Source: an uncultured Solobacterium sp. (lineage in GTDB: Bacteria; Bacillota_I; Bacilli_A; Erysipelotrichales; Erysipelotrichaceae). From it: a stretch of 6,597 bases of DNA. Shown one piece after another: positions 1-5,734 of this stretch. Both the position numbers and the translations under genes were made by a program. The notes below the pieces were generated by a model. It made no database searches. It was given only the letters and a program-made list of their open reading frames with translations, and was not told the DNA's origin. The stretch is taken from NCBI GenBank assembly GCA_937910655.1, contig CALEMV010000230.1, positions 1-6,597 on the forward strand, in the 5' to 3' direction. Within the stretch, counting starts at the first letter, position 1; each line of letters opens with the position of its first letter.

Positions 1-7
1 TTTTTAC

Positions 8-29
8 TATTTCGACTATAATCGAAATA
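8..29. promoter_or_regulatory. Imperfect palindrome, putative operator copy 1
   Basis: This is a 22-bp inverted repeat with one mismatched base pair (C16 opposite A21). Its core TTTCGACTATAATCGAAA differs by one base from the perfect core of the second copy at 47-70. The centres of the two copies (18.5 and 58.5) are exactly 40 bp apart, close to four helical turns. Perfect dyads repeated at this spacing usually bind a dimeric repressor of the MarR, GntR or TetR type. I do not recognise the motif as that of a named regulator. It lies past the terminator of the EIICB-like gene, so it more likely controls a minus-strand gene off the left edge. Confidence 0.6.
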
Positions 30-55
30 CTAGCCAAAATCATGAAATGTTTCGA
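27..55 (-). promoter_or_regulatory. Possible promoter of the gene beyond the left edge
   Basis: On the minus strand, TCGAAA (50-55) and TAGTAT (27-32) are separated by 17 bp. Each matches four of six consensus bases. The -35 hexamer falls inside the perfect palindrome at 47-70, and the predicted start near position 20 falls inside the other palindrome at 8-29. Each operator copy would therefore block a different step of initiation. The hexamers are weak and the downstream gene is not visible, so this is an inference. Confidence 0.35.
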
Positions 56-70
56 CTATAGTCGAAACAT
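47..70. promoter_or_regulatory. Perfect 24-bp palindrome, putative operator copy 2
   Basis: The 24 bp are fully self-complementary, with core TTTCGACTATAGTCGAAA flanked by ATG and CAT. There is no loop and no T-run on either side, so it reads as a DNA-binding dyad and not a terminator. It shares its core with the copy at 8-29. The repeat in tandem argues for a regulated promoter. The regulator is unknown; it may be encoded by the gene immediately to the left. Confidence 0.65.
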
Positions 71-92
71 GAACCTAGTATCTAATATAAAA

Positions 93-120
93 ACTCTACA
101 GTTAGAATTCACTGTAGAGT
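93..120 (-). terminator. Rho-independent terminator of the GNAT-nadK-EIICB unit
   Basis: A 10-bp perfect stem (93-102 with 111-120) encloses an 8-nt loop. Read on the minus strand it is followed at once by TTTTTATATT. It lies 18 bp past the stop codon of the EIICB-like gene, so it should end that transcript before the palindromic region at 8-70. Confidence 0.85.
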
Positions 121-138
121 CATTGATTTATTATTTTC

Positions 139-1674
139 CTACACCACTGTGCGCAAGGAATTGATAATTCCTTTATGCAATAAATACGATTTTGCGCCAT
201 AGAGTAAAGTATATACATTTTCATCGCGTGTGATACTAATTGATCCTAGATCCATAAGTTCTCTCTCATGTACAATTTCTTTATCATATACCGTAATCAT
301 AAGTGATGTAGCGTTGGCATCTACATGTTTGATGTTCTCTTGGCCACCAATATACTTGATGATTTGCTTTACCATTTTTTCACCTTCATCACGGATGATT
401 AATCCTGTTGATAGATGACGGAAGTATAGTCTTGTAGCTAAGAAGTAGACAATCGCAGAAATCACACCGACAATGACTACAATAATCAAGTTACGATATA
501 AACTTGTATATTTTAAGTAGCTTAATAGTTCTGGCAGTGTTCCTGGAATTGCAGTAACGGTATTGGTATCTATTGTAAGATAGCCAAGATTTACATGTAA
601 TGTTGAAAATAATCCGTATAAGAATCCATTATATCCAAGATGGAAAAAGAATAGTAATGGACTAACCATAAACATCATAATTTGTAGTGGTATCGTTGTG
701 CCAGATATCATGGAAATGAGTGTACCTACAATACATAATTTTTGTACTTTTGCACGTTGTTCCTTTGATGTACCGATACTGTACATTCCCCATATCATTG
801 CAGGTATCGCAAAGATATTCATAACATAATATGGTGCAAATAATTTTCCTGCCCCAGATGTAAGTGTTCCTGCACCTAGCTGTGCAGTCCACACATTTGC
901 GTCACCCACAACCGTAGCACCTGCAATATTTGTCCATAATCCACCGGATGGCGAATACCATAGTGGTTGTCGAATCAATGCGTTTAAGTGGAACAGTTGC
1001 AAGAAACGATCAGTGATTCCATAGAGAATCATATTAAATGGGCTACCTAAATCAGAAGAGATATAGTTTACCAAACGTACAATGAACAGGATAAAGTATG
1101 GCCAAATAACACCAAATACAGCACCTGCTAATATACAATATATAACTGTTTTTAATAACGCATCTGTTTGTTTTAATAGTGAAGCTTGCCCAATCCCATG
1201 ATGGCTTCCTGTTCGACAAGCGATATACGTTAACATTGTCACGATAATTGTACCAACCATTCCTGTTAATAATGGATAGTTCGCAGAACCTGATAAATAA
1301 CTAACAGATGAAGATGTGATACCTATATTGAATAGTGCATTATACGCATAAGATGGCAATACTGGTGCTGGCACAAACATTGTAGCAGCGTGGAATGCAA
1401 AATAACCAATGATACCAGCTCCAACAGTTACCGAGCTGTTTTTCTTTTGCGTTAATAGTCTTAATAGAATGAGTAATGGTGCATACATTAAGATTGTTCG
1501 TGCAATAATACCTAATAGTTCCCCTACCAAGAAGACACCATCATTTGCGATGATGGTGACTAATCCATATGCAGGATGAAGGATTATATTTGATACACCA
1601 CACAGAAAGCATGCGAATGCAATTACAATCAGTGGAAATTTCAAAATTTGAAAATATGAATGCATGTATTGCAT
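139..1674 (-). CDS. PTS EIICB-like membrane protein, glucose family, lacking the usual active-site residues
   Basis: This 511-residue protein has an EIIC-like membrane domain (about 10-420) followed by a short linker and an EIIB-like domain (about 432-508). The EIIC part has roughly ten hydrophobic segments, and the stretch 217-345 lines up well with E. coli PtsG as I recall it. The EIIB part follows the PtsG pattern GGKENI...DACITRLRV. Ordinary family members take up a sugar and pass phosphate from HPr/EIIA through an EIIB cysteine. Here that Cys is Asn454 and the nearby Arg is Ser457. The EIIC signature LHH reads L230-N231-A232, and GITEP reads G325-T-T-I328-P. The frame is intact, so this is not obvious decay. 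The start is fixed by AGGAGG (1680-1685), five bases before ATG; a second ATG at codon 4 would be too far away. The gene lies 12 bp after nadK and is probably cotranscribed with it. The fold is near certain but the function is unknown: it may be a non-PTS permease, a sensor, or a transporter using a separate EIIB. Confidence 0.85.
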   Translation of the reverse strand: MQYMHSYFQILKFPLIVIAFACFLCGVSNIILHPAYGLVTIIANDGVFLVGELLGIIARTILMYAPLLILLRLLTQKKNSSVTVGAGIIGYFAFHAATMFVPAPVLPSYAYNALFNIGITSSSVSYLSGSANYPLLTGMVGTIIVTMLTYIACRTGSHHGIGQASLLKQTDALLKTVIYCILAGAVFGVIWPYFILFIVRLVNYISSDLGSPFNMILYGITDRFLQLFHLNALIRQPLWYSPSGGLWTNIAGATVVGDANVWTAQLGAGTLTSGAGKLFAPYYVMNIFAIPAMIWGMYSIGTSKEQRAKVQKLCIVGTLISMISGTTIPLQIMMFMVSPLLFFFHLGYNGFLYGLFSTLHVNLGYLTIDTNTVTAIPGTLPELLSYLKYTSLYRNLIIVVIVGVISAIVYFLATRLYFRHLSTGLIIRDEGEKMVKQIIKYIGGQENIKHVDANATSLMITVYDKEIVHERELMDLGSISITRDENVYTLLYGAKSYLLHKGIINSLRTVV

Positions 1675-1686
1675 ACTAGCCTCCTG

Positions 1687-2460
1687 TTAAAATAGTGAAC
1701 TTAGTTTTGTAAAATAGGATACTTTCTTTCCTTTGATCATACGTACACGTTTTTGATCGCATATACGAATCTCTAATTCTTTAATCTCGTCAATTGTATA
1801 AACATCAGAGTCTACACCAAGGATTGCCTTTTCAAAGCTTTCGGAGCTTAGCTTCACTTTTGTATCTTTACTTAATACGATTGGTGCAAATAGTGAACGT
1901 GATTTACTATGATGAATACCGGCAATCTCTGAAAGTTCAATTAAATCTAAACCTTCTTGAATGACTGCACCACCTAATGAACGGTTATATGCTGTAGAAC
2001 CCAGTTGTGTGCATACACACATACCAGTGCCACGGAATGTTTCTAGATATTCATCGCTTAGATGAACATCCAGGATTTGTGTACGTGCAATATTTTCAAC
2101 ACGTATTTCATTTACCGCATGGTAAATATTCCCGTTTACTTCCGTTACTAGTAATGGATATTCATTAATTTCATATTTGCCAGATAAGTACATCTCTAAT
2201 AAAGCATCAACTTCATTGTCTTGATAGTCTGTAAAAAAACCTAGTGTTCCTGTATGTAACCCCAAGAATTTCACGTCTGGTATCAGTTCCATGTAGTCAT
2301 GAATGGCTTTGATATAAGTACCATCTCCACCGACTACAAAGACTGTATCTGGATTTTCCTCGTTATATTCATATTGATTGCTTTGTAATACTTGTTTGAT
2401 TTTGTCACCAATCTGTTTTGATTGGTCATCAAATCTTGTTACGATTGTAAATTTTTCCAT
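1687..2460 (-). CDS. nadK: NAD kinase
   Basis: NAD kinase phosphorylates NAD+ with ATP to make NADP+ in the cytoplasm and is normally essential. The 257-residue length is close to that of the Bacillus enzymes (about 265). The diagnostic GGDGT loop is at 44-48, with catalytic Asp46. The Asn-Glu pair that binds substrate is at 117-118. The glycine-rich GSTAYN segment is at 154-159, followed by SLGGAVI and the Bacillus-type ELSEIAGI stretch (about 175-182). Two differences from the Bacillus form, as I recall it, are RGDGL reading R143-G-T145-G-M and TPSG reading T151-Q-L-G. The ATG has the SD AAGGAAG (2467-2473) six bases upstream. It lies 51 bp after the acetyltransferase gene and 12 bp before the EIICB-like gene, which suggests one operon. 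A weak internal promoter may add expression. The assignment is firm; the substitutions leave kinetics and NAD/NADH preference open. Confidence 0.95.
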   Translation of the reverse strand: MEKFTIVTRFDDQSKQIGDKIKQVLQSNQYEYNEENPDTVFVVGGDGTYIKAIHDYMELIPDVKFLGLHTGTLGFFTDYQDNEVDALLEMYLSGKYEINEYPLLVTEVNGNIYHAVNEIRVENIARTQILDVHLSDEYLETFRGTGMCVCTQLGSTAYNRSLGGAVIQEGLDLIELSEIAGIHHSKSRSLFAPIVLSKDTKVKLSSESFEKAILGVDSDVYTIDEIKELEIRICDQKRVRMIKGKKVSYFTKLSSLF

Positions 2461-2479
2461 AAATTACTTCCTTGTTTGT

Positions 2480-2501
2480 ATTATACATCACATTGCTTGA
2501 A
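2480..2501 (-). promoter_or_regulatory. Possible internal promoter before nadK
   Basis: A perfect TATAAT on the minus strand (2480-2485) lies in the 51-bp gap between the acetyltransferase and nadK genes. The best -35 is TTTGGA at 2496-2501... read on the minus strand it matches only three of six bases, with a short spacer near 15-16 bp. The predicted start would fall at the edge of the ribosome binding site, leaving a leader of only about 12 nt. It may be a chance match in AT-rich DNA. Confidence 0.3.
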
Positions 2502-2511
2502 TCCAAATGGA

Positions 2512-2952
2512 TTATAGACGTTTATATAATCTTGCACTCCAGAAATTCATATCTATTTCATCAATATAAAAGTGCATGATTGCTTTCCAGTTTTTTGTAG
2601 CAGTACTTAACACCATCATTCTTAGCCCTTTTTTCTTCAGTTCTTTTTCAAGGCTTTCCATCAATTGTTTCCCAACCCCACGTGAGCGATAAGATGGATG
2701 TACATAAAGTTCTTCTATCTCAAAGTAATGCATGTTTTTATCTATCACACTTGTTTGTTTTTCTTGTATTTCCTCTTTGCCAAAAATATAAGCTATCAGT
2801 TCATCATCATACGCCGCTAAGATATAACAATCTTGAAAGTCATCTTCTGTATTGGCTCGATATCCATAACAACTCTCTTCTTTTTCCCACATCAAAGATA
2901 ATTCTAATAGTCTTTTTATATCTGATTGTTTCGCTTCGTGTATAGCGACCAT
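2512..2952 (-). CDS. GNAT-family N-acetyltransferase
   Basis: This 146-residue protein has the GNAT fold pattern, which moves an acetyl group from acetyl-CoA to an amine. The acetyl-CoA-binding motif A covers about 77-98: a strand with EIEELYVHP, then R89-S-R-G-V-G94, matching the family's Q/R-x-x-G-x-G/A loop, then the helix KQLMESLEKEL. The N-terminal part (3-60) shows the usual helix and the strand pair around AAYDDELIAYIFG. The C-terminus (NWKAIMHFYIDE, 121-132) fits motif B, where the Tyr often serves as general acid. The substrate cannot be read from the sequence. The ATG has a strong SD, AAAAGGAG (2962-2969), nine bases upstream. It is the first gene of the unit that runs into nadK and the EIICB-like gene. 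The family assignment is secure; the substrate is not known. Confidence 0.9.
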   Translation of the reverse strand: MVAIHEAKQSDIKRLLELSLMWEKEESCYGYRANTEDDFQDCYILAAYDDELIAYIFGKEEIQEKQTSVIDKNMHYFEIEELYVHPSYRSRGVGKQLMESLEKELKKKGLRMMVLSTATKNWKAIMHFYIDEIDMNFWSARLYKRL

Positions 2953-2983
2953 GGAAGGTTTCTCCTTTTCTTAATCCATATCT

Positions 2984-3012
2984 ATTATATGTTTGATTTT
3001 CATATTCCGAAA
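2984..3012 (-). promoter_or_regulatory. Probable promoter of the GNAT-nadK-EIICB unit
   Basis: A perfect TATAAT on the minus strand (2984-2989) lies between the metG terminator and the acetyltransferase start. With a 17-bp spacer the -35 is TTTCGG (3007-3012), a poor match. The predicted start near 2977 gives a leader of about 25 nt that contains the SD at 2962-2969. Placement directly after a terminator supports a real promoter, though the -35 is weak. Confidence 0.5.
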
Positions 3013-3020
3013 CAAAAGAA

Positions 3021-3051
3021 AACCCGCATCAAGAGATTCCCGATACAGGTT
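3021..3051 (-). terminator. Rho-independent terminator of metG
   Basis: A 10-bp stem (3021-3030 with 3042-3051) with two G-U pairs encloses an 11-nt loop. On the minus strand it is followed by the T-rich tract TTCTTTTGTTT. It begins 6 bp after the metG stop codon, which makes metG a single-gene transcript. Confidence 0.75.
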
Positions 3052-3057
3052 TAGTGA

Positions 3058-4998
3058 TTATTGAACTTTTGTGCCTGGAGTTAAGCCGTTGACTTCAACA
3101 AGTCCGATTGTCTTTTCTTCCTTACCAGCTAGTAACATGCCCTGTGATTCAATACCACGGATGACTGTTGGTTGTAGGTTAGCAATCATTACAATACTCT
3201 TGCCGATGACTTGTCCTGGTGTATAGCTTTGTGCTAAGCCAGAAACAATCTGACGTACTTCACCATCACCTAAGTCTACTTTTAGTACGAAGAGCTTATC
3301 CGCATCTGGATGTCTTTCACAAGAGAGGACCTTACCAACGCGCAGGTCAATCTTCTGGAAGTCTTCTACCGTAACAGTTGGCTTCTTTTCAATTTCCTTC
3401 TTACGTGCTTTCGCATTGATTTCATTGATCATATCAATTTTAGATTGAATTGCTTTTTCATCAATACGTGCAAATAAGATTTCTGGCTTCTCTGCAACGT
3501 GGATACCAGTTTCAAGCTTGCCAAATTCAGAGATTGTTTCGAAGTCTCTTTGTTGTGTATTTAAGTCATCTAAGATCTTCTTGGATGTCTCTGGGAAGAA
3601 TGGTTCCATCAATACAGCTGCGATACGTACAGATTCTAATAAGTTATATAGAACAGTCGCAAGACGCTCAATCTTATCGGAATCCTTTGCAAGTGCCCAT
3701 GGTGTTGTCTCATCGATATACTTGTTACATCTAGAGAATAAATCAAGGATATCCTGGATTGCATCAGCCACTCTAAGTTCATCCATCTTCTCAATGACCT
3801 TCTTCACAGTGCCTGTAGCTACTGCCTTCAGTTCATCATCAATTGGTTCACTAACATTTGGATTCGCAACAACTCCACCGAAGTACTTATTCTGCATGGA
3901 GATTGTACGATTCACTAAGTTACCTAGGTTATTCGCAAGGTCACTGTTAATACGTTCAATCATTAGGTCATATGTCACATGTCCATCTTGTGCAAATGGC
4001 ATCTCATGTAACATAATGAAACGAACAGCGTCTACACCAAATAACTTCACTAAGTCATCCGCATAAATCACATTACCGTGTGACTTAGACATCTTAGAAT
4101 CACCAATCAATAACCATGGGTGCCCAAATACCTGTTTTGGTAATGGTTCATTTAATGCCATTAACATGATTGGCCAATAAATTGTATGGAAACGGATAAT
4201 ATCCTTACCAATCAAATGAAGATCTGCTGGCCAGTATTTCTTATATAGTGGACCGTGATTTCCATCCGCATCATATCCAAGACCTGTAATATAGTTGGAT
4301 AATGCGTCAATCCAAACATATACAACATGCTTTGGATCAAAATCTACTGGGATTCCCCACTTAAAGGATGTACGCGATACGCAAAGGTCTTGTAATCCTG
4401 GTTTTAAGAAGTTATTTACCATTTCATTCTTACGACTTTCAGGTTGAATGAAATGTGGATGTTCATCGATATACTTCATCAATTGGTCAGCGTACTTACT
4501 CATCTTAAAGAAGTAAGCTTCTTCCTTCATCGGTACAACTTCGCCACCACAGACAGGACACTTTCCTTCTTCTGTTAACTGACTCTTTGTGTAGAAGGCT
4601 TCATCTTCTTGACAATATAAGCCTTCATAATATCCCTTATAGATATCACCCTGGTCATAGAACTTCTTGAAGATTTTCTGTACTTGTCTTTCATGTGATT
4701 CATCAGTAGTACGAATGAAGTAGTCATAAGAAGTATTCATAACATCAAACTGTTGTTTGATGACTGCTGCGACATCATCTACGAATTGTTTTGGTGTCTT
4801 ACCTGCAGCCTTTGCCTTCTCTTCTACCTTTTGACCATGTTCGTCTGTTCCTGTTTGGAAACGTACGTCATAGCCTTCTGCACGTTTAAATCTAGCGATT
4901 GCGTCTGCTAGTACAATCTCATAAACATTTCCGATATGTGGTTTTCCTGATGTATATGCGATTGCGGTTGTAATGTAATACGGTTTTTTGTTTTCCAT
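3058..4998 (-). CDS. metG: Methionyl-tRNA synthetase
   Basis: MetRS attaches methionine to both initiator and elongator tRNA-Met in the cytoplasm. From the chosen start the protein has 646 residues, typical of the long Bacillus form. The HIGH motif is HIGN at 21-24, and KMSKS is at 302-306. A zinc-knuckle insert spans about 128-152, and the anticodon-binding helical domain runs from about 380 to 510. A C-terminal Trbp111-like tRNA-binding domain covers about 545-646, with the DLRVGKVLSCERHPDADKL signature. The knuckle shows C129-x-x-D132 and C147-x-x-C150, where Bacillus has four Cys. The frame stays open upstream to 5052, but those 18 extra codons lie in the leader terminator. The ATG at 4996-4998 has AGGAGG nine bases upstream and gives the expected MENKKPYYIT start. 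Expression is controlled by the Met T-box leader, and a terminator follows the stop. Identity is certain. Confidence 0.98.
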   Translation of the reverse strand: MENKKPYYITTAIAYTSGKPHIGNVYEIVLADAIARFKRAEGYDVRFQTGTDEHGQKVEEKAKAAGKTPKQFVDDVAAVIKQQFDVMNTSYDYFIRTTDESHERQVQKIFKKFYDQGDIYKGYYEGLYCQEDEAFYTKSQLTEEGKCPVCGGEVVPMKEEAYFFKMSKYADQLMKYIDEHPHFIQPESRKNEMVNNFLKPGLQDLCVSRTSFKWGIPVDFDPKHVVYVWIDALSNYITGLGYDADGNHGPLYKKYWPADLHLIGKDIIRFHTIYWPIMLMALNEPLPKQVFGHPWLLIGDSKMSKSHGNVIYADDLVKLFGVDAVRFIMLHEMPFAQDGHVTYDLMIERINSDLANNLGNLVNRTISMQNKYFGGVVANPNVSEPIDDELKAVATGTVKKVIEKMDELRVADAIQDILDLFSRCNKYIDETTPWALAKDSDKIERLATVLYNLLESVRIAAVLMEPFFPETSKKILDDLNTQQRDFETISEFGKLETGIHVAEKPEILFARIDEKAIQSKIDMINEINAKARKKEIEKKPTVTVEDFQKIDLRVGKVLSCERHPDADKLFVLKVDLGDGEVRQIVSGLAQSYTPGQVIGKSIVMIANLQPTVIRGIESQGMLLAGKEEKTIGLVEVNGLTPGTKVQ

Positions 4999-5007
4999 TT
5001 TTGCGTA

Positions 5008-5013
5008 CCTCCT
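5008..5013 (-). promoter_or_regulatory. metG ribosome binding site
   Basis: AGGAGG on the minus strand lies nine bases before the ATG at 4996-4998. It decides the metG start, because the in-frame upstream ATG at 5052 has no such site and sits in the T-box antiterminator region. It lies just after the U-run of the leader terminator, as expected for a T-box-controlled gene. Confidence 0.9.
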
Positions 5014-5021
5014 CAAAATAA

Positions 5022-5048
5022 AAGACATCCCAAATGAAAGGACGTCTT
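5022..5048 (-). terminator. Regulated leader terminator of metG
   Basis: On the minus strand AAGACGTCC (5040-5048) pairs with GGGATGTCTT (5022-5031), followed by TTATTTTG. This is the intrinsic terminator of the T-box leader. Its 5' arm supplies CCTTT (5037-5041), which can instead pair with AAAGG (5062-5066) to form the antiterminator, so the two structures are mutually exclusive. Confidence 0.9.
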
Positions 5049-5242
5049 GCACGCGTTACCACCTTTGTCTTGCGGATGAATCACTCATCTGCCTCTCTTC
5101 GTTGTAACGGACGTCTCCGGATCATACTATTCGCATGACCAGCTCCAAGACCATGTTCCATTTCCCCTTCATGCATGTTTTCACCTACCACATACTCTCT
5201 ACGTTTCTAAGAAAATGTACTCTTCTTTTCATTGCTGTTATC
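5022..5242 (-). promoter_or_regulatory. Methionine-specific T-box riboswitch leader
   Basis: Uncharged tRNA-Met should bind this leader and prevent termination, raising metG expression. The T-box AAGGTGGTAACGCG is at 5052-5065, and its UGGU would pair with an ACCA tRNA end. Stem I can be folded by hand: base CAGC (5234-5237) with GCTG (5140-5143); AAGA (5224-5227) with TCTT (5147-5150); then an internal loop; then CATTTTC (5211-5217) with GGAAATG (5159-5165). The internal loop has AGAGTA on the 5' side, carrying the loop-E-like AGTA, and GAACATGG on the 3' side, which places specifier ATG at 5152-5154. GGA after TCTT and ATGA before AAGA fit the k-turn. A conserved CCGTTA element is at 5104-5109. 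Leader length from the predicted start to the ATG is about 244 nt, which is normal. Confidence 0.95.
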
Positions 5243-5248
5243 GGTATT

Positions 5249-5276
5249 ATTATACGTTGAAAGTATGTTTTTGCAA
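5249..5276 (-). promoter_or_regulatory. metG promoter
   Basis: A perfect TATAAT on the minus strand (5249-5254) is preceded by TTGCAA (5271-5276) at 16 bp, or TTTGCA one base further out at 17 bp. Either -35 matches four of six bases. The predicted start near 5242 is just upstream of stem I of the T-box leader, which supports the call. Confidence 0.7.
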
Positions 5277-5351
5277 AGATACAGAATATACTTTTGTATT
5301 GATTGAAACCTTCTCTATCCCCTTTATTCATGCGCTCTACGTAAATAAAAC

Positions 5352-5380
5352 TTGTGTTTTTAACATTGCCAGTATATCAT
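5352..5380 (+). promoter_or_regulatory. Probable promoter of the cold-shock gene
   Basis: TTGTGT (5352-5357) and TATCAT (5375-5380) are separated by 17 bp. The -10 matches five of six bases and the -35 three. The predicted start near 5387 gives a leader of about 48 nt, shorter than the long cold-box leaders of E. coli cspA. An overlapping CATAAT at 5379-5384 is an alternative -10. Confidence 0.45.
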
Positions 5381-5435
5381 AATAGAGAATACAGGATTTA
5401 CTTCCGTATCATAGAATAGGAGATTCAAAGGCACA

Positions 5436-5636
5436 ATGGCAACAGGCAAGGTAAAATGGTTTAATGCTGAAAAGGGCTACGGATTCATCACAACTGATGA
5501 AGGTAAGGACGTTTTCGTTCATTACTCAGCAATTCAGAGTGAAGGATTCAAGACACTTGATGAAGGCGCTGCAGTAAGCTTCGACATCACAGAGTCTAAT
5601 CGTGGACCACAGGCTTCCAACGTAACAAAGCTCTAA
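5436..5636 (+). CDS. csp: Cold-shock protein, CspA/CspB family
   Basis: This 66-residue protein is a single cold-shock domain, a five-stranded OB fold that binds single-stranded RNA and DNA and acts as an RNA chaperone. It starts with the classic GKVKWFN (4-10). RNP1 is KGYGFIT (13-19) and RNP2 is VFVHY (26-30). The aromatic binding face W8, F9, F17, F27, H29 and F38 is complete, and the C-terminus ends in the usual [10 protein letters not shown]. The length is the family standard. AAAGG lies four bases before the ATG, while the stronger AGGAG (5418-5422) is 13 bases away, so the true SD is unclear. Codons look biased to C-ending Phe, Ile and Asn codons compared with neighbouring genes, as in highly expressed genes. 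It has its own promoter and terminator. Whether it is cold-induced or constitutive cannot be told. Confidence 0.97.
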   Translation: MATGKVKWFNAEKGYGFITTDEGKDVFVHYSAIQSEGFKTLDEGAAVSFDITESNRGPQASNVTKL

Positions 5637-5655
5637 TTAAGAACATTGTACGAAC

Positions 5656-5680
5656 AAAAGAACGGTTTATCCGTTCTTTT
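5656..5680 (+). terminator. Rho-independent terminator of csp
   Basis: A 10-bp perfect stem (5656-5665 with 5671-5680, AAAAGAACGG and its complement) closes a 5-nt loop and runs into a T-tract on the plus strand. It begins 19 bp after the csp stop codon. Confidence 0.9.
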
Positions 5681-5701
5681 TTATTGTTGATTAGTTCAAG
5701 A

Positions 5702-5727
5702 AAAAAGATGGCATCTGCCATCTTTTT
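5702..5727 (-). terminator. Rho-independent terminator of prs, likely bidirectional
   Basis: An 11-bp perfect stem (5702-5712 with 5717-5727) closes a 4-nt loop, with A-runs on the left and T-runs on the right. On the minus strand GATGGC/GCCATC is followed by TTTTTTCTT, right after the prs stop. On the plus strand it also ends in TTTTT, so it can back up the csp terminator. Confidence 0.85.
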
Positions 5728-5734
5728 ATATCTC

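Noticed and set aside
47..70. The 24-bp palindrome as a transcription terminator
   Set aside because: It is AT-rich with no loop and no adjacent T-run, and a clear terminator already lies at 93-120.
230..892. Open frames at 230-418 (plus) and 662-892 (minus) within the EIICB-like gene
   Set aside because: They are out-of-frame shadows of the 511-residue protein, whose fold is recognisable across the whole region.
139..1674. Calling the EIICB-like gene a pseudogene
   Set aside because: There is no stop or frameshift over 511 codons, the start has a strong ribosome binding site, and the membrane fold is intact. Only the active-site residues are changed.
2682..2945. A plus-strand frame opposite the acetyltransferase gene
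   Set aside because: It lies antisense to the GNAT motif A and has no ribosome binding site or family resemblance.
3450..4066. Open plus-strand frames opposite metG (3450-3734 and 3518-4066)
   Set aside because: They are antisense to conserved metG sequence and have no ribosome binding site or recognisable protein features.
4999..5052. An 18-codon in-frame N-terminal extension of metG starting at 5052
   Set aside because: It lies inside the T-box antiterminator/terminator, has no ribosome binding site, and does not resemble MetRS N-termini. The ATG at 4996-4998 with AGGAGG is the start.
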